Below, piece after piece: positions 1 through 8,630 of a stretch of 64,000 nucleotides of DNA (positions are counted from its first letter, which is position 1; each line of letters opens with the position of its first letter). A program made the position numbers and the translations under genes. The notes beneath the pieces were generated by a model that saw only the letters and a list, made by a program, of their open reading frames with translations, had not been told where the DNA came from and did not search any database. Source of the stretch: Clostridiales bacterium. Lineage in GTDB: Bacteria; Bacillota; Clostridia; Lachnospirales; Lachnospiraceae. Where the stretch lies: positions 57,342 through 121,341 of the forward strand of contig JAGZJZ010000019.1 in the NCBI GenBank assembly GCA_018365455.1. The letters are read 5' to 3'.

Positions 1-1197
1 CAACGGAGTATTCTTTACATATTCAAGAACTTCATCCAGTTCTGTTATCATAGATATGTAATACAAAACACTTTCCTTTATGATAGCTATCAGTTTTTGT
101 TCACTGAAACTGTGTGGTTTGCACTCCCTTTCATACAGCGATGTCGAACATACATAATAATAATTTGCTCCATTTGGACTTTTTCTCACCATGCTCTGGT
201 GACAATCAGCACATTCAACTAAACCGCTTAAAATAGCAAGACCTGCGGCTGATTTTCGGGTATCTCTCCCCATAAGATTCTGTACGACTTCATAAACATG
301 TCTATCTATCACTGCATCGAAAGCATCCTCATATCTTATCCAGTCATTCTCACTTTTCCGTATGACTTTTTTAACTTTATGGTTTGGTGTTGTTGTCTTT
401 CCCTGAATCAACACTCCAGTAAACCGTTCATCCATCAGTATGCGGCGTATCATAGTTGCTGCCCATTTATTTTCACCTGTCACCCGGAAACCTGTGCTAA
501 GTTTCTGTTTCAGATATATCCGCTTGTAAGCAAGAGGGGGAAGGATACCGCGTATATTAAGAATATCAGCAATATCTTTCAGGCTATGCCCCTTTAACTT
601 CAGATAAAAAATATCATAGACAACCGATCCAGCGACCGGATCAATCATCAGCTTATGACGGTCCTCTGGTGATTTCAAAAAACCATAAGTTGCAAATGGA
701 GCCACACACTGTCCGTGAACCATTTTGGCATATAAATTAGACCTCACACTTCGGGAAGTCTCCGCAGGATAAATATCATTGATTAAACTTTTAAGTCTAA
801 GGGATAAAAAATCATGGTTAGGTTCAATACTGTCGTAGTTATCATTGATCAGTATCAGGCGCACACCCATCTTGGGCAGAACACGCTCCACATACTGAAG
901 GACCCCAGAAAAATCCCTGCCAAATCTGGATAGGTCTTTTACAATAATACAATCTGCCTCTCCATTTTCAATCAGTTTCATCATCTCTTGAAATCCTGGT
1001 CTGTTAAAATTGGTACCCGAAAATCCGTCATCCACGCATTCCTTTACCACAACAAACTCAGGTTTTCCGTCCACGTAACTTCTTGCCAGTATTCTTTGGT
1101 TAGATATGCTGTCACTTTCACGATTATCACCATCATCTGATGACAGACGCAAATATATAACAACACGATAGATTTTTTCGATTAATTGTTTTTTCAT
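1..1197 (-). CDS. Large serine recombinase, 3' part beyond window edge
   Basis: Site-specific serine recombinase that would catalyse excision and integration of the element. The N-terminal resolvase domain starts with VVIYLRLSSDD, which holds the nucleophilic Ser. Next comes the recombinase domain, then a zinc beta-ribbon (ECADCHQSM, later YYYVCSTS). The frame is open to base 1, so the C-terminal coiled coil lies outside the window. Two ATGs are possible: 1201-1203 is only 3 bases after GGAG, while 1195-1197 has 9 bases and is preferred. It lies at one end of the ICE-like region, as expected for a TnpX-type integrase. The integrase role is inferred from position and family. Confidence 0.9.
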   Translation of the reverse strand, partial: MKKQLIEKIYRVVIYLRLSSDDGDNRESDSISNQRILARSYVDGKPEFVVVKECVDDGFSGTNFNRPGFQEMMKLIENGEADCIIVKDLSRFGRDFSGVLQYVERVLPKMGVRLILINDNYDSIEPNHDFLSLRLKSLINDIYPAETSRSVRSNLYAKMVHGQCVAPFATYGFLKSPEDRHKLMIDPVAGSVVYDIFYLKLKGHSLKDIADILNIRGILPPLAYKRIYLKQKLSTGFRVTGENKWAATMIRRILMDERFTGVLIQGKTTTPNHKVKKVIRKSENDWIRYEDAFDAVIDRHVYEVVQNLMGRDTRKSAAGLAILSGLVECADCHQSMVRKSPNGANYYYVCSTSLYERECKPHSFSEQKLIAIIKESVLYYISMITELDEVLEYVKNTPL

Positions 1198-1347
1198 AGC
1201 CATTAACTCCAATCATTAAATTAGTCAGCAACTAATCTGATGATTGGCAATCCTGGCTGCCTTGTCTCTTCTGCCATCATCTTACCATAGATTTTTTTAC
1301 CTGTCTACCCGCAATCCGCCGACAAAATTGCTGCCTTCTCTTATGTA

Positions 1348-1602
1348 TTACTCTTTCATTTGCACGAGACTTTCTAATGCTTCTTCTATAGTACGACTGG
1401 TAGAGGCAAACCCAATTTTTATCAGGACCTTTCCACTCTTGATAAAATAAGGGTTCCTTCCAGATTCCAACACGCTCAGAATTTTCTCTTTCTTTGGCTT
1501 TGTAACGTCAATATCCAGATCTTTGAGATCGGGAACTTCTTCTGGGTTTATATCATCAAAAGACATGTTTCTCATATGTAGGAGTTCTTCCCTCGTTAAC
1601 AT
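1348..1602 (-). CDS. Small DUF6870-like mobile-element protein
   Basis: An 84-residue acidic protein with a Pro/Asp-rich start (DDINPEEVPDLKDLDID) and a C-terminal half containing SGRNPYFIKSGKVLIKIGF. It resembles the DUF6870 proteins found beside serine recombinases in Clostridia ICEs. Function is unknown. It starts 4 bases after the upstream resolvase-like gene ends, so the two are probably co-transcribed. The family name is from recall of the motif and was not searched. Confidence 0.7.
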   Translation of the reverse strand: MLTREELLHMRNMSFDDINPEEVPDLKDLDIDVTKPKKEKILSVLESGRNPYFIKSGKVLIKIGFASTSRTIEEALESLVQMKE

Positions 1603-1605
1603 ATG

Positions 1606-2163
1606 CTATTTATCCCTTTCACTTATCTCCCACTGACTTACAAATTCTGTCAACATCTTCTGAAACGCCTGTTCCTGCTTTTTACTTTCCTCAACATATA
1701 CGTTGAAAATTGCTTTGTCCAAATTTCCAAAACCGACCAGATCAACCTTAACCTCATAATCATAAAGTTTATCCAGAAACCAGAATGTCTCTTTTGGACT
1801 GCGAAATAATCCACTCACAGACGTTAAAACAACAACATCTACAATTCCCTTTTCTGCTAATTCCAGAATTTTAATCACGGCCACATCTTCCATAATATTT
1901 TTATTTTCAATGGATTCTACTGTTGCATACAGTTGATACTCCTGCAGATCACAATATTGGCTGCCTTTTTCCCTTTCGTAATCTAAAAATCTTTCAGCGT
2001 TTCTGCAAGAAGAGAATCTGGTATAAACAACAGCATGTATTGATTCCCTTCTTACCTGACATAATGAGCATTCCATATCTTTCCTCAAGTCAGCAAAAAA
2101 CAATTCGTTCTGCTGTGCTGCTATTTTTTCATCTGTAAGAAAACTTAACAATAAATTCTCCAT
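1606..2163 (-). CDS. Resolvase-domain protein without DNA-binding tail
   Basis: A 185-residue protein. Its central part reads as a serine-recombinase catalytic fold: VVYTRFSS near residue 53 matches the YxRxSS nucleophile motif, followed by VDVVVLTSVSGLFRS, which resembles the conserved region after the active site. There is no zinc ribbon or long recombinase domain after it. The ATG at 2161-2163 is preferred because GGAGG lies 8 bases upstream; the longer frame to 2181 overlaps that site. It could be an accessory recombinase or regulator of the neighbouring integrase. Confidence 0.65.
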   Translation of the reverse strand: MENLLLSFLTDEKIAAQQNELFFADLRKDMECSLCQVRRESIHAVVYTRFSSCRNAERFLDYEREKGSQYCDLQEYQLYATVESIENKNIMEDVAVIKILELAEKGIVDVVVLTSVSGLFRSPKETFWFLDKLYDYEVKVDLVGFGNLDKAIFNVYVEESKKQEQAFQKMLTEFVSQWEISERDK

Positions 2164-2203
2164 GTGTATTGCCTCCTTCATAAATTCCCGGCTTCATTCC
2201 AGG

Positions 2204-2240
2204 GATAGACAGAGAAAACTTCTCTTCTTCTCTGCCTATC
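2204..2240. repeat. 13-bp inverted repeat
   Basis: Arms at 2204-2216 (GATAGACAGAGAA) and 2228-2240 pair with one G-T wobble around an 11-base loop. No T-run follows on either strand, so it may be a protective or regulatory hairpin between the small hydrophobic ORF and the resolvase-like gene rather than a true terminator. Confidence 0.55.
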
Positions 2241-2254
2241 ACTAAAATGAACTG

Positions 2255-2338
2255 TTAAAACACCAGAAAGAAGCTGGCTATAAGTAACAATGGGACCAGT
2301 AGCACAAATACAAAATCAATTATAAATATTGCCATCAT
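2255..2338 (-). CDS. Possible 27-residue hydrophobic peptide
   Basis: A short ORF starting at a double ATG encodes a peptide that is almost all hydrophobic: one Asp near the start (MAIFIIDFVFVLL) and then a single membrane-spanning stretch ending FFLVF. The ribosome-binding site is weak. An upstream in-frame GTG would extend it to about 43 residues with a basic N-terminus. It could be a small ICE membrane protein or a type I toxin-like peptide. It could also be chance in AT-rich DNA. Confidence 0.3.
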   Translation of the reverse strand: MMAIFIIDFVFVLLVPLLLIASFFLVF

Positions 2339-2395
2339 TAAATAATCCAATATTTTTATTTCTGTTGCCTTATCCTTTCTACATAATTTCACACA

Positions 2396-2426
2396 CTATG
2401 CCGGCGCAGTAAAATGTCCGGCATAG
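2396..2426. terminator. Terminator-like hairpin CTATGCCGG/CCGGCATAG
   Basis: Perfect 9-bp stem (2396-2404 with 2418-2426), 13-base loop, followed on the plus strand by ATTTTAATTAT. The following T-run is short. On the minus strand it would sit upstream of the small hydrophobic ORF. Confidence 0.5.
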
Positions 2427-2434
2427 ATTTTAAT

Positions 2435-2620
2435 TATCTCACCCCGGTGTGACGGGAGTATGTAGGACTGGCCTGGCGGCCACCTGACACCCTGCAGCAC
2501 CCTATCTCGCTGCAGCATGCCCCAGACGCTACCCTGGTTGCTGTGTTTTCGTCAGCAAAGGTATCATTATCATCCAGTATTTCAGATTATCTGCCACCGA
2601 TAATCCAGCCAGGGTGCCGC
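2435..2620. other. GC-rich structured non-coding segment
   Basis: A GC-rich island in AT-rich surroundings. It contains nested inverted repeats: TGGCC/GGCCA near 2470-2485, CTGCAG twice near 2492-2518, and an outer ACCCTGG (2531-2537)/CCAGGGT (2609-2615) enclosing GATTATC/GATAATC (about 2585-2605). No convincing ORF explains it; the 65-codon minus-strand frame here looks like chance. It could be an element end, an oriT-like site or a structured RNA. From about 2621 to 2855 nothing else was recognised. Confidence 0.4.
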
Positions 2621-2855
2621 TCACACTTTTCCTTCTTCTATTACGATTCCTTGTTTGATCTGCAATAAATAAAATATATGAATTGCAGACAAATGTATCT
2701 TCGCGCAGCTCATTTCCCCTCATCACTCATAAGTGAGTGTTCCAAATGTTTTGTATCCTCCAAGATATTTTTAATGTCAAATATGACATATTATATTCAA
2801 AAAAATATCACCATACCGATATTTAATTTTCAAAGTTCTCTGGCTGATTGTCAGC

Positions 2856-2912
2856 CTACCAAAACACACTATAATTCAATAATGTATTTTGGTAGACTAA
2901 TAATGGTCTACC
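2856..2912. promoter_or_regulatory. Three overlapping inverted arms
   Basis: Arm 2856-2868 (CTACCAAAACACA) pairs with 2883-2895. The GGTAGAC inside the second arm (2891-2897) also pairs with GTCTACC at 2906-2912. Two hairpins therefore compete for the same middle arm. It lies just 3' of the XRE gene that ends at 2915. It could be an attenuator, a terminator or overlapping operators. Confidence 0.45.
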
Positions 2913-2914
2913 TC

Positions 2915-3244
2915 TCAACTTATTAATTGAAAATTCTTTGACATACATTCTAAGATATTTGTCAAATATACAACCTGTTCATCTGTACTATTCCAAATTA
3001 TACTCTCAATTTTTTTAATACATTTACCTTTTAATGTATCATCTTGGTTCTCGATTACTATATTAGCACCTAACTCTACCATTATTTTCTGATATGTATT
3101 AATACCTGGCTTTCTTGAACCAGCTTCTATTTTGTTCATATGAGATTCACTTATTCCTACTTTTTCTGCCAGCTCAGCTCTGGTTACTTTTCTCATTTTT
3201 CTTAAGTTTCTAATATCATCTCCTAAATTGGTATTTTCGTTCAT
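2915..3244 (-). CDS. XRE-family transcriptional regulator
   Basis: A 109-residue DNA-binding protein. The helix-turn-helix lies at about residues 10-60 (TRAELAEKVGISESHMNKIE is the core). The C-terminal half (about 65-109) is unassigned. The ATG at 3244 has a strong AGGAGG 7-8 bases upstream. The gene sits at the downstream border of the peptide island and is transcribed away from the ABC exporter's terminator at 3485-3513, so it has its own promoter in the AT-rich DNA at 3245-3480. It probably regulates itself or the island; the target is inferred. Confidence 0.85.
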   Translation of the reverse strand: MNENTNLGDDIRNLRKMRKVTRAELAEKVGISESHMNKIEAGSRKPGINTYQKIMVELGANIVIENQDDTLKGKCIKKIESIIWNSTDEQVVYLTNILECMSKNFQLIS

Positions 3245-3484
3245 CTTATCTACCTCCTGTAAACTGTGTTTATTATAATTGCAAGAAAAAAAATATGGAA
3301 GTGACTCACTGTGTCATTTTTTTAGGATATTTCCATTTCAGCTTTTTCAACATATTTCTACAATATTTAATAAATCTTTATGACACCCCTCTTTCTAATC
3401 AGCTATTTTTTACCAAATTTTTATTTTACTGTCAATAATTATTTAACCATTTTTTTGATAAATAAAATTTATTATTACATACTA

Positions 3485-3513
3485 AAAAGAGTTGTCACAA
3501 AGACAACTCTTTT
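3485..3513 (-). terminator. Terminator after the sactipeptide operon
   Basis: AAAAGAGTTGTC (3485-3496) pairs perfectly with 3502-3513 around a 5-base loop, flanked by T-rich sequence on the minus strand. It lies 44 bases after the ABC exporter gene ends and is symmetrical enough to work both ways. Confidence 0.8.
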
Positions 3514-3556
3514 AGAAAAATGAATATTTTTAAAATTGTTTTAAATAAATTAAATG

Positions 3557-5155
3557 TCAGTTTAAATAATATTCTCTGTTTGCGTGGATGAATTCTTCTT
3601 TTATATGTGATATATAGATTATACATACATTTGGCAAGTCGGCAATAATATCAAAGAATTTTCTCTGTAAATTCGCGTCCATATTTGTCGTAGCTTCATC
3701 AAGAATTAACAGTCTTGGATTTCTCAACAAAACTCTTGCCAGAGCTATCATTTTAATTTGTCCACCAGATAAATTCTTTCCATTATCAATAATAACTTTA
3801 TCTAAATCAATATTATTGAGGACTCCCATACTTTCTAATTCATCTAATTTATCCCGAAACATCTGTTCACTTAGCTCAGTATTTCCAATACGAATATTAT
3901 CTTTTACCGAAGCATCAAACAAAAATATTTTTTGAGGTATTACACCGATTAATTCCCTATATTGTTTCAAATTGTAATTGTTTAAATCAGTTCCATTAAC
4001 TTTGATCCTTCCAACCTCCGGTTGATAAAGTCCCATTATTATTTTAAGCAAGGTGGTTTTTCCAGAACCATTTTCTCCTACAATTTGTATAATGTCTGAC
4101 TTACTAACATTCAGGTTTACTTCATTCAGAACTTTCTTTTGATTATATGAAAAGCCAATATTTTCTAACTGAATATTCTCAATATCAGTAATTGTAATTC
4201 CCTCAACTCTCTCATCACATTCTTCGCTATCTAACTTTTCCAAGCGTATTCCCGACAAGAATGGGAATAGACACATAACCGTAAAAGATTGAAATTGCAG
4301 AATAGGCAAACTAACTAGAGAAACATATTGAGTTATCAAAAAATAATCACCAATAGTCAATTCACCTTTCATTATATAAATTGCCACAATCAAGGATACT
4401 ACCAAATTTATAATTGCAATACTTGCTTGTAAAAAATTATAATTAAAATTTATTTTATTATTTTGTTCAGAATCAAGCAATGCTATTTTTTCCACAGATT
4501 TTGTAATATTATCACTGAACTGTTCTGCTTGATTATATTGTTTCAATTCACTTATTCCTTGAATCGCAGTGAACAATTTTTTATTATACTCTGCGGTTTC
4601 ATCTAAAGATTCATTTCTAATATTAAAAATCTTTAGCATTGGAAGTAAAATAACAAAAATATATATAATGGAAATGATAATGCTCAATATTCCCCATAAT
4701 ATATTTATTTTAAATAAGTATATTAGTGCAATAATCATTGTAATAATACTAATTATAAATTTACAAAAATCACTTGATATTATACTTGTTATACTGCTTG
4801 ATTCATTAATTCTAGTAACTAAAAATTCAGTATCATATTTCTCGAAAAATTTTAAGGGTTTTGCAATAATATCATCTATTACTTTTTTCCTAACATAAAG
4901 AGTTGCCTTTTGTTCCAAACCTACAATTGATCTTTGTATCCAATATTCAATTAAATAATATATAAGATTTAAAACCAGTAAAAGCAGAGCAGCAACCAAT
5001 ACCATTTTCAAGTTTTTTTCTAATAAGCCTTGATTAAATACTTGTTTTGTAAGCAGTGGTAATACTAAACTAATGCCTGCCGTAATTAGAGATAAAACGG
5101 AGATTAAAACCAATATTTTTTTACTTTTCAGTAAAATCTCCCTAATCAATTTCAA
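3557..5155 (-). CDS. ABC exporter (fused permease-ATPase), no C39 peptidase
   Basis: A 532-residue exporter half-transporter. About six membrane segments lie in residues 1-290, then an ATPase with Walker A VGENGSGKTT, Q-loop PQKIF, signature LSGGQ and Walker B LLILDEATTNMD. No N-terminal cysteine peptidase domain is present, so it cannot both cleave and export a double-glycine leader. The start is TTG at 5155 with GGAGGG 9 bases upstream, 2 bases after the second radical SAM gene ends. As last gene of the sactipeptide operon it probably exports the modified peptide. Confidence 0.9.
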   Translation of the reverse strand: MKLIREILLKSKKILVLISVLSLITAGISLVLPLLTKQVFNQGLLEKNLKMVLVAALLLLVLNLIYYLIEYWIQRSIVGLEQKATLYVRKKVIDDIIAKPLKFFEKYDTEFLVTRINESSSITSIISSDFCKFIISIITMIIALIYLFKINILWGILSIIISIIYIFVILLPMLKIFNIRNESLDETAEYNKKLFTAIQGISELKQYNQAEQFSDNITKSVEKIALLDSEQNNKINFNYNFLQASIAIINLVVSLIVAIYIMKGELTIGDYFLITQYVSLVSLPILQFQSFTVMCLFPFLSGIRLEKLDSEECDERVEGITITDIENIQLENIGFSYNQKKVLNEVNLNVSKSDIIQIVGENGSGKTTLLKIIMGLYQPEVGRIKVNGTDLNNYNLKQYRELIGVIPQKIFLFDASVKDNIRIGNTELSEQMFRDKLDELESMGVLNNIDLDKVIIDNGKNLSGGQIKMIALARVLLRNPRLLILDEATTNMDANLQRKFFDIIADLPNVCIIYISHIKEEFIHANREYYLN

Positions 5156-5157
5156 TA

Positions 5158-6291
5158 TTAATTCCCTCCTAAATGTGAACAGCTAATTTTTTCTTCAATT
5201 TTATTATCCAATAAGTAATCCAATGCTCTACACTCTTTGCAAATTATGTTATATGCACAATCTTTACATCCCTTTGTATTAACACATGATCCTTCCCACA
5301 TTCTCCTTATGGCATTCTGATTGAAATTTATATTTTCTGTTCTAATTTTGCCCAACTCTATATCATAGATTCCACTGCATGGGATAACTGTACCATCCGA
5401 TCTTATATAAATCTTTGAGAAAAGGCAGAGATTATATTTTCTAATGGCATTCATATAAAATGGATCTAATGTATAATTGAACTCTGTAAAATCCAATTTT
5501 GATACTATGTTTGTTATGGTATATGTATAAGGTATATTTTTAAGTTTAATATCATTAAATGTAGATACATACTCTTTCAAATCCATAATATAATTCATTT
5601 GAATTAATTCAGTATTCCATTGTTTTAAGCTGATAGATATATTTTCATTAACCTCATTAATGTCGATACTAGCAATAATTTATATATTATATTGCTCACA
5701 GAAATTTTTCAGTTCCATACTTTCAAATATATCACCATAGCAAATCAACTCATATTCTACATTTTCAATCATGCTTTTTAATTTTAAAAATAGGTTTTTA
5801 AACTCAGTTATATGATTGGCAATACTGCCGGCTACTAAGGTTATAATATTGCACTTAATTGCCTTTAACATATTTATGTTATATCCAAACATATTTGAAC
5901 TTGGTTTATGACACCGTTCACAGGAAAAAGCTGCCACACTCTCACAAAATTCACAATTCTTACTACATCCGAAAGGTACTTCAATATACACTGCATTTAT
6001 CGGTATTAACCCCTCTACATCGTAATAGGCACTTCCTTGAGCATAAGGTTCATTAAAAGGTTTCTCTTCAACTATCTTCCCCAGGTTATTTTTAACAATT
6101 TGTTGTATTAATAGTGTATCCTCTGCAACACAACATTCCTCGAAAGATCCGCCCTTATATAACATACTAAAAACCTCATAATTAGTCTTATTAATTTCAA
6201 AAACAGTCTGTTCTTTAATATTTACAATCAAACAAGTTTTTGATACCATATTCACTGCTAAATCTTTAAAAAATTCTATATATTTAGGCAT
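5158..6291 (-). pseudogene. Second radical SAM/SPASM maturase, split by in-frame TAA
   Basis: An approximately 376-codon frame interrupted at 5680-5682 by TAA, with no frameshift. The upstream part has an N-terminal region like a PqqD/RRE domain (residues about 20-90) and the radical SAM cluster motif CSKNCEFC, where three Cys bind the 4Fe-4S. The downstream part, still in frame, carries the SPASM Cys set (CSG, then CKDCAYNIICKEC). The text across the stop reads QYNI-stop-IIASIDINE, where a Lys (AAA) or Glu codon would fit. The start at 6291 follows AGGAGG and lies just after the first maturase ends. The gene is either inactivated, a sequencing error, or made as two halves: an ATG at 5598 could start the SPASM half. 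Confidence 0.85.
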
Positions 6292-6292
6292 A

Positions 6293-7627
6293 TTATTCAA
6301 CTCCTCCTGTACACAGTCTTTTGATGTCCACTCCATGCTCCATCAGAGTACAATATAATGTAAACTGCTCTTTAACAGCCTGTTCCAATTCATTACAGTA
6401 ATTAACATGTGGCAAAACCAATTCCCCTTGATCATTAACCATATCTGAAAAGCAAAGAATACACATTCGCTTAATTTTACATTCTTGGCAGTAAACTTCT
6501 CCAAACTTATTTATTTCATCAATATATTCTTCCACTTTCTCAAAATCAATCCCTGAATATACATTTCCGAATGGTTTCTTTGAATTAACCTTTTCACAAC
6601 AATGAAAAGTGCCGTCAACATCAACAGCAATCTTTGTGCCTGGTACGCACATACTTGTATATGGAATAGGCGAATATGTTTCATTATTTCTTGTTCTATC
6701 CATAATTGATAATAATGGTCCTATGAATATAGCCTTTTCCAAAGAAGACAATTTTTCATAATGTCCAGATTTTGCTTTCTCAAAAAAGGATTTTTCCAAA
6801 CAATCCATACTATTAGAAAATATAGTATTTTCTCGTATGGTCTCACGCTCATCACAGAATGTTTCCTTTACAGGCAAAGCCAATGCAACTTTCCCTTTTA
6901 AAAGGACATCTTCTTCTAAGTAGTTATTCAATTGCATCATATCTGTTTTTTTATCATATGTCACAATTATTTTTACACTATTCTTATAAAAGTCATCGTC
7001 TTTTAAAGAAATTCTTCTTAAATTTTTATATATTGTATCGAATGTTCCATTCCCCTCAGCAGTAACACGCATCCGATCATTATTTAAACGATCCCCATTC
7101 AAACTCACCGATATATCGAAATTATTATCGATGAGAAAGTCTAAAATTTCTTCATTGAAAATAGTCATGTTAGTAGTCATATTATATAAAACTTTTTGTT
7201 TATAATTCTCTTTAATATACTGAACAACTGATTTAATCAGCTCAAAATTCAGTAATGGCTCACCCCCATAAAAAGAAATTGTGGGAATCATCAACGGCCT
7301 GGTCTTGATTGCCGTTTTCATTTGTTTAAAATAATAATCAACTGCATTAAACGCTGTTTCTTTTTTCATAAATTTATTAGAATGCTTTCGGAAGTTATTA
7401 TAGTTTCCTGAATAAATGCAGTATGTACATCGCAAATTACATGCCTGTGTCACTACTAAGGTAAGTTGATTATATCCACTTTTAGTCAGATAGTCTTTAA
7501 GAATAATATCATGCCTGAATTTCGTATTACAGGATATACTTGTATCTCCTGCTTTATATATATTGCCATCATTATCATTATAATAATACTGATTATTTTC
7601 TGTATTAAAAAAAAGTCTATTCTCCAT
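6293..7627 (-). CDS. Radical SAM/SPASM peptide maturase
   Basis: A 444-residue sactisynthase-type enzyme. The N-terminal 50 residues could be a peptide-recognition region. CNLRCTYC near residue 65 binds the SAM 4Fe-4S cluster, and SFYGGEPLL is the typical GGE motif. The C-terminal SPASM domain has Cys at CVPG, CCEK, CQECKIKRMCILC and NYC, expected to bind auxiliary clusters. It would form thioether crosslinks in the Cys-rich precursor encoded directly upstream at 7684-7824. It lies 16 bases downstream of a 17-bp hairpin that separates it from the precursor. Two maturases for one peptide recall thuricin CD. Confidence 0.9.
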   Translation of the reverse strand: MENRLFFNTENNQYYYNDNDGNIYKAGDTSISCNTKFRHDIILKDYLTKSGYNQLTLVVTQACNLRCTYCIYSGNYNNFRKHSNKFMKKETAFNAVDYYFKQMKTAIKTRPLMIPTISFYGGEPLLNFELIKSVVQYIKENYKQKVLYNMTTNMTIFNEEILDFLIDNNFDISVSLNGDRLNNDRMRVTAEGNGTFDTIYKNLRRISLKDDDFYKNSVKIIVTYDKKTDMMQLNNYLEEDVLLKGKVALALPVKETFCDERETIRENTIFSNSMDCLEKSFFEKAKSGHYEKLSSLEKAIFIGPLLSIMDRTRNNETYSPIPYTSMCVPGTKIAVDVDGTFHCCEKVNSKKPFGNVYSGIDFEKVEEYIDEINKFGEVYCQECKIKRMCILCFSDMVNDQGELVLPHVNYCNELEQAVKEQFTLYCTLMEHGVDIKRLCTGGVE

Positions 7628-7642
7628 TATCCTTCTCCTCGT

Positions 7643-7680
7643 ATAATAAGCCTTGCTTTTATCAAAGCAAGGCTTATTAT
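7643..7680 (-). terminator. 17-bp hairpin between precursor and maturase genes
   Basis: 7643-7659 pairs perfectly with 7664-7680 around a 4-base loop (stem core AATAAGCCTTGCTTT). It begins 4 bases after the precursor stop codon. The minus-strand 3' side is T-rich but without a long T-run. It would stabilise the precursor mRNA and reduce read-through into the enzyme genes, the usual arrangement for RiPP operons. Confidence 0.85.
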
Positions 7681-7683
7681 TTT

Positions 7684-7824
7684 TTACTTAAATAAATTAA
7701 TTGTTATCCTGCCGATATCAAGTGCTCTATTGGCTGCAGAACCTGTAACACATTTACAGCGTCCGCTTCCTGCACATTTTGCTAAACAAACTGCTGCGTC
7801 AACAATCACGTTTCTCTGCTCCAT
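7684..7824 (-). CDS. Subtilosin-like sactipeptide precursor (46 residues)
   Basis: Short gene with AGGAGG 8 bases before the ATG. The product starts MEQRNVIVDAAV, then a Cys cluster CLAKCAGSGRCKC (Cys 13, 17, 23, 25), then a hydrophobic/small tail VTGSAANRALDIGRITINLF. The short VIV-type leader, N-terminal Cys cluster and thioether-acceptor-like tail match subtilosin A in layout. The two radical SAM/SPASM genes immediately downstream support a role as their substrate. It may instead be a ranthipeptide; linkage positions cannot be read from sequence. Confidence 0.8.
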   Translation of the reverse strand: MEQRNVIVDAAVCLAKCAGSGRCKCVTGSAANRALDIGRITINLFK

Positions 7825-7858
7825 GTGATATCCTCCTTTCATTAGTATTATGTAAAAT

Positions 7859-7886
7859 AGAATACATTAAAAAATGCATCTATCAA
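7859..7886 (-). promoter_or_regulatory. Candidate promoter of the sactipeptide operon
   Basis: Minus-strand TTGATA (7881-7886) and TATTCT (7859-7864) are 16 bases apart, about 35 bases before the precursor ATG. It lies between the permease gene ending at 7896 and the precursor. Confidence 0.45.
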
Positions 7887-7895
7887 ACATCAAAC

Positions 7896-8630
7896 TTAAC
7901 AAACATCTTTTTTCTTACTTAAAAGAACATCCAATAAAGTAAATAACATTATGGTTCCAACAGATAAAATTGTAATTTTTATATAAACTGCGATATCAGT
8001 CTTATATGAGAGCATTGCTACATTATGGGTAATAACATAATCTAAAATAGAAAATCCCGGAATTTTTTTTTCAATTATAGTGTTTATTGCGTTCCATAAA
8101 ACAATTGAAATCAAACAGATGTAGGAAATTCCTATTGCCATACAAGCAGTAACATTTTCCACCATATTTACCATAAAAACTATAATGGACATAAATGCAA
8201 TATGTTGAATTATTTGTACAGCCATAAAAGGTAAAATTTCAATTATATCAGTCCCATTCACCCAAACATTATTAAAAGCTGAACATAATATATTAGTAAC
8301 TAATATAACAGCAAACAGTACAACAGTAAAAGTACCAACTGTAATCAGATCTGCTCCGAAAAGTTTACTGTTACCATAGTGATTTCCAATATTTTTGATA
8401 TATCCGGTTTTATACTTTGCGCCCACAAGAGATATACTAAATACAGCTAGTATAATAAGCGCATCTTCACCTTTTATCATTTCTATAAGGGTTAATAACT
8501 TACTACTATCCGGACTGAAATCTGTCATACCATATAAAACCATAATAAGAACTATTGATATTCCCAATAGAATCCACATTATTTTACTTTTTATGCTATA
8601 ATAGAAATTCATTTTAATTAGGTTAAGCAT
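7896..8630 (-). CDS. ABC-2 type permease (immunity-type)
   Basis: A 244-residue membrane protein with about six hydrophobic segments (first IMWILLGISIVLIMVLYG; others around residues 50, 95, 135, 165 and 215). It resembles LanE/LanG-type permeases that expel bacteriocins from the producer's membrane. The start overlaps the 3' end of the upstream ATPase gene by 8 bases with GGAGGAG 7 bases ahead, so the two are translationally coupled and form one transporter. Which of the neighbouring peptides it protects against is not clear from position. Confidence 0.8.
   Translation of the reverse strand: MLNLIKMNFYYSIKSKIMWILLGISIVLIMVLYGMTDFSPDSSKLLTLIEMIKGEDALIILAVFSISLVGAKYKTGYIKNIGNHYGNSKLFGADLITVGTFTVVLFAVILVTNILCSAFNNVWVNGTDIIEILPFMAVQIIQHIAFMSIIVFMVNMVENVTACMAIGISYICLISIVLWNAINTIIEKKIPGFSILDYVITHNVAMLSYKTDIAVYIKITILSVGTIMLFTLLDVLLSKKKDVC

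Noticed and set aside
298..597. Plus-strand ORF over the integrase
   Set aside because: Shadow of the serine recombinase reading frame; the recombinase motifs explain the region.
2529..2726. 65-codon minus-strand ORF
   Set aside because: No ribosome-binding site, overlaps the GC-rich inverted repeats, no coding-like composition.
3557..5155. LanT with C39 peptidase
   Set aside because: The protein starts directly with membrane segments; no Cys-His peptidase domain before them.
5158..6336. Stop-codon reassignment or TAA read-through as explanation for the split maturase
   Set aside because: TAA terminates many other genes in the window, so the code is standard; no readthrough signal seen.
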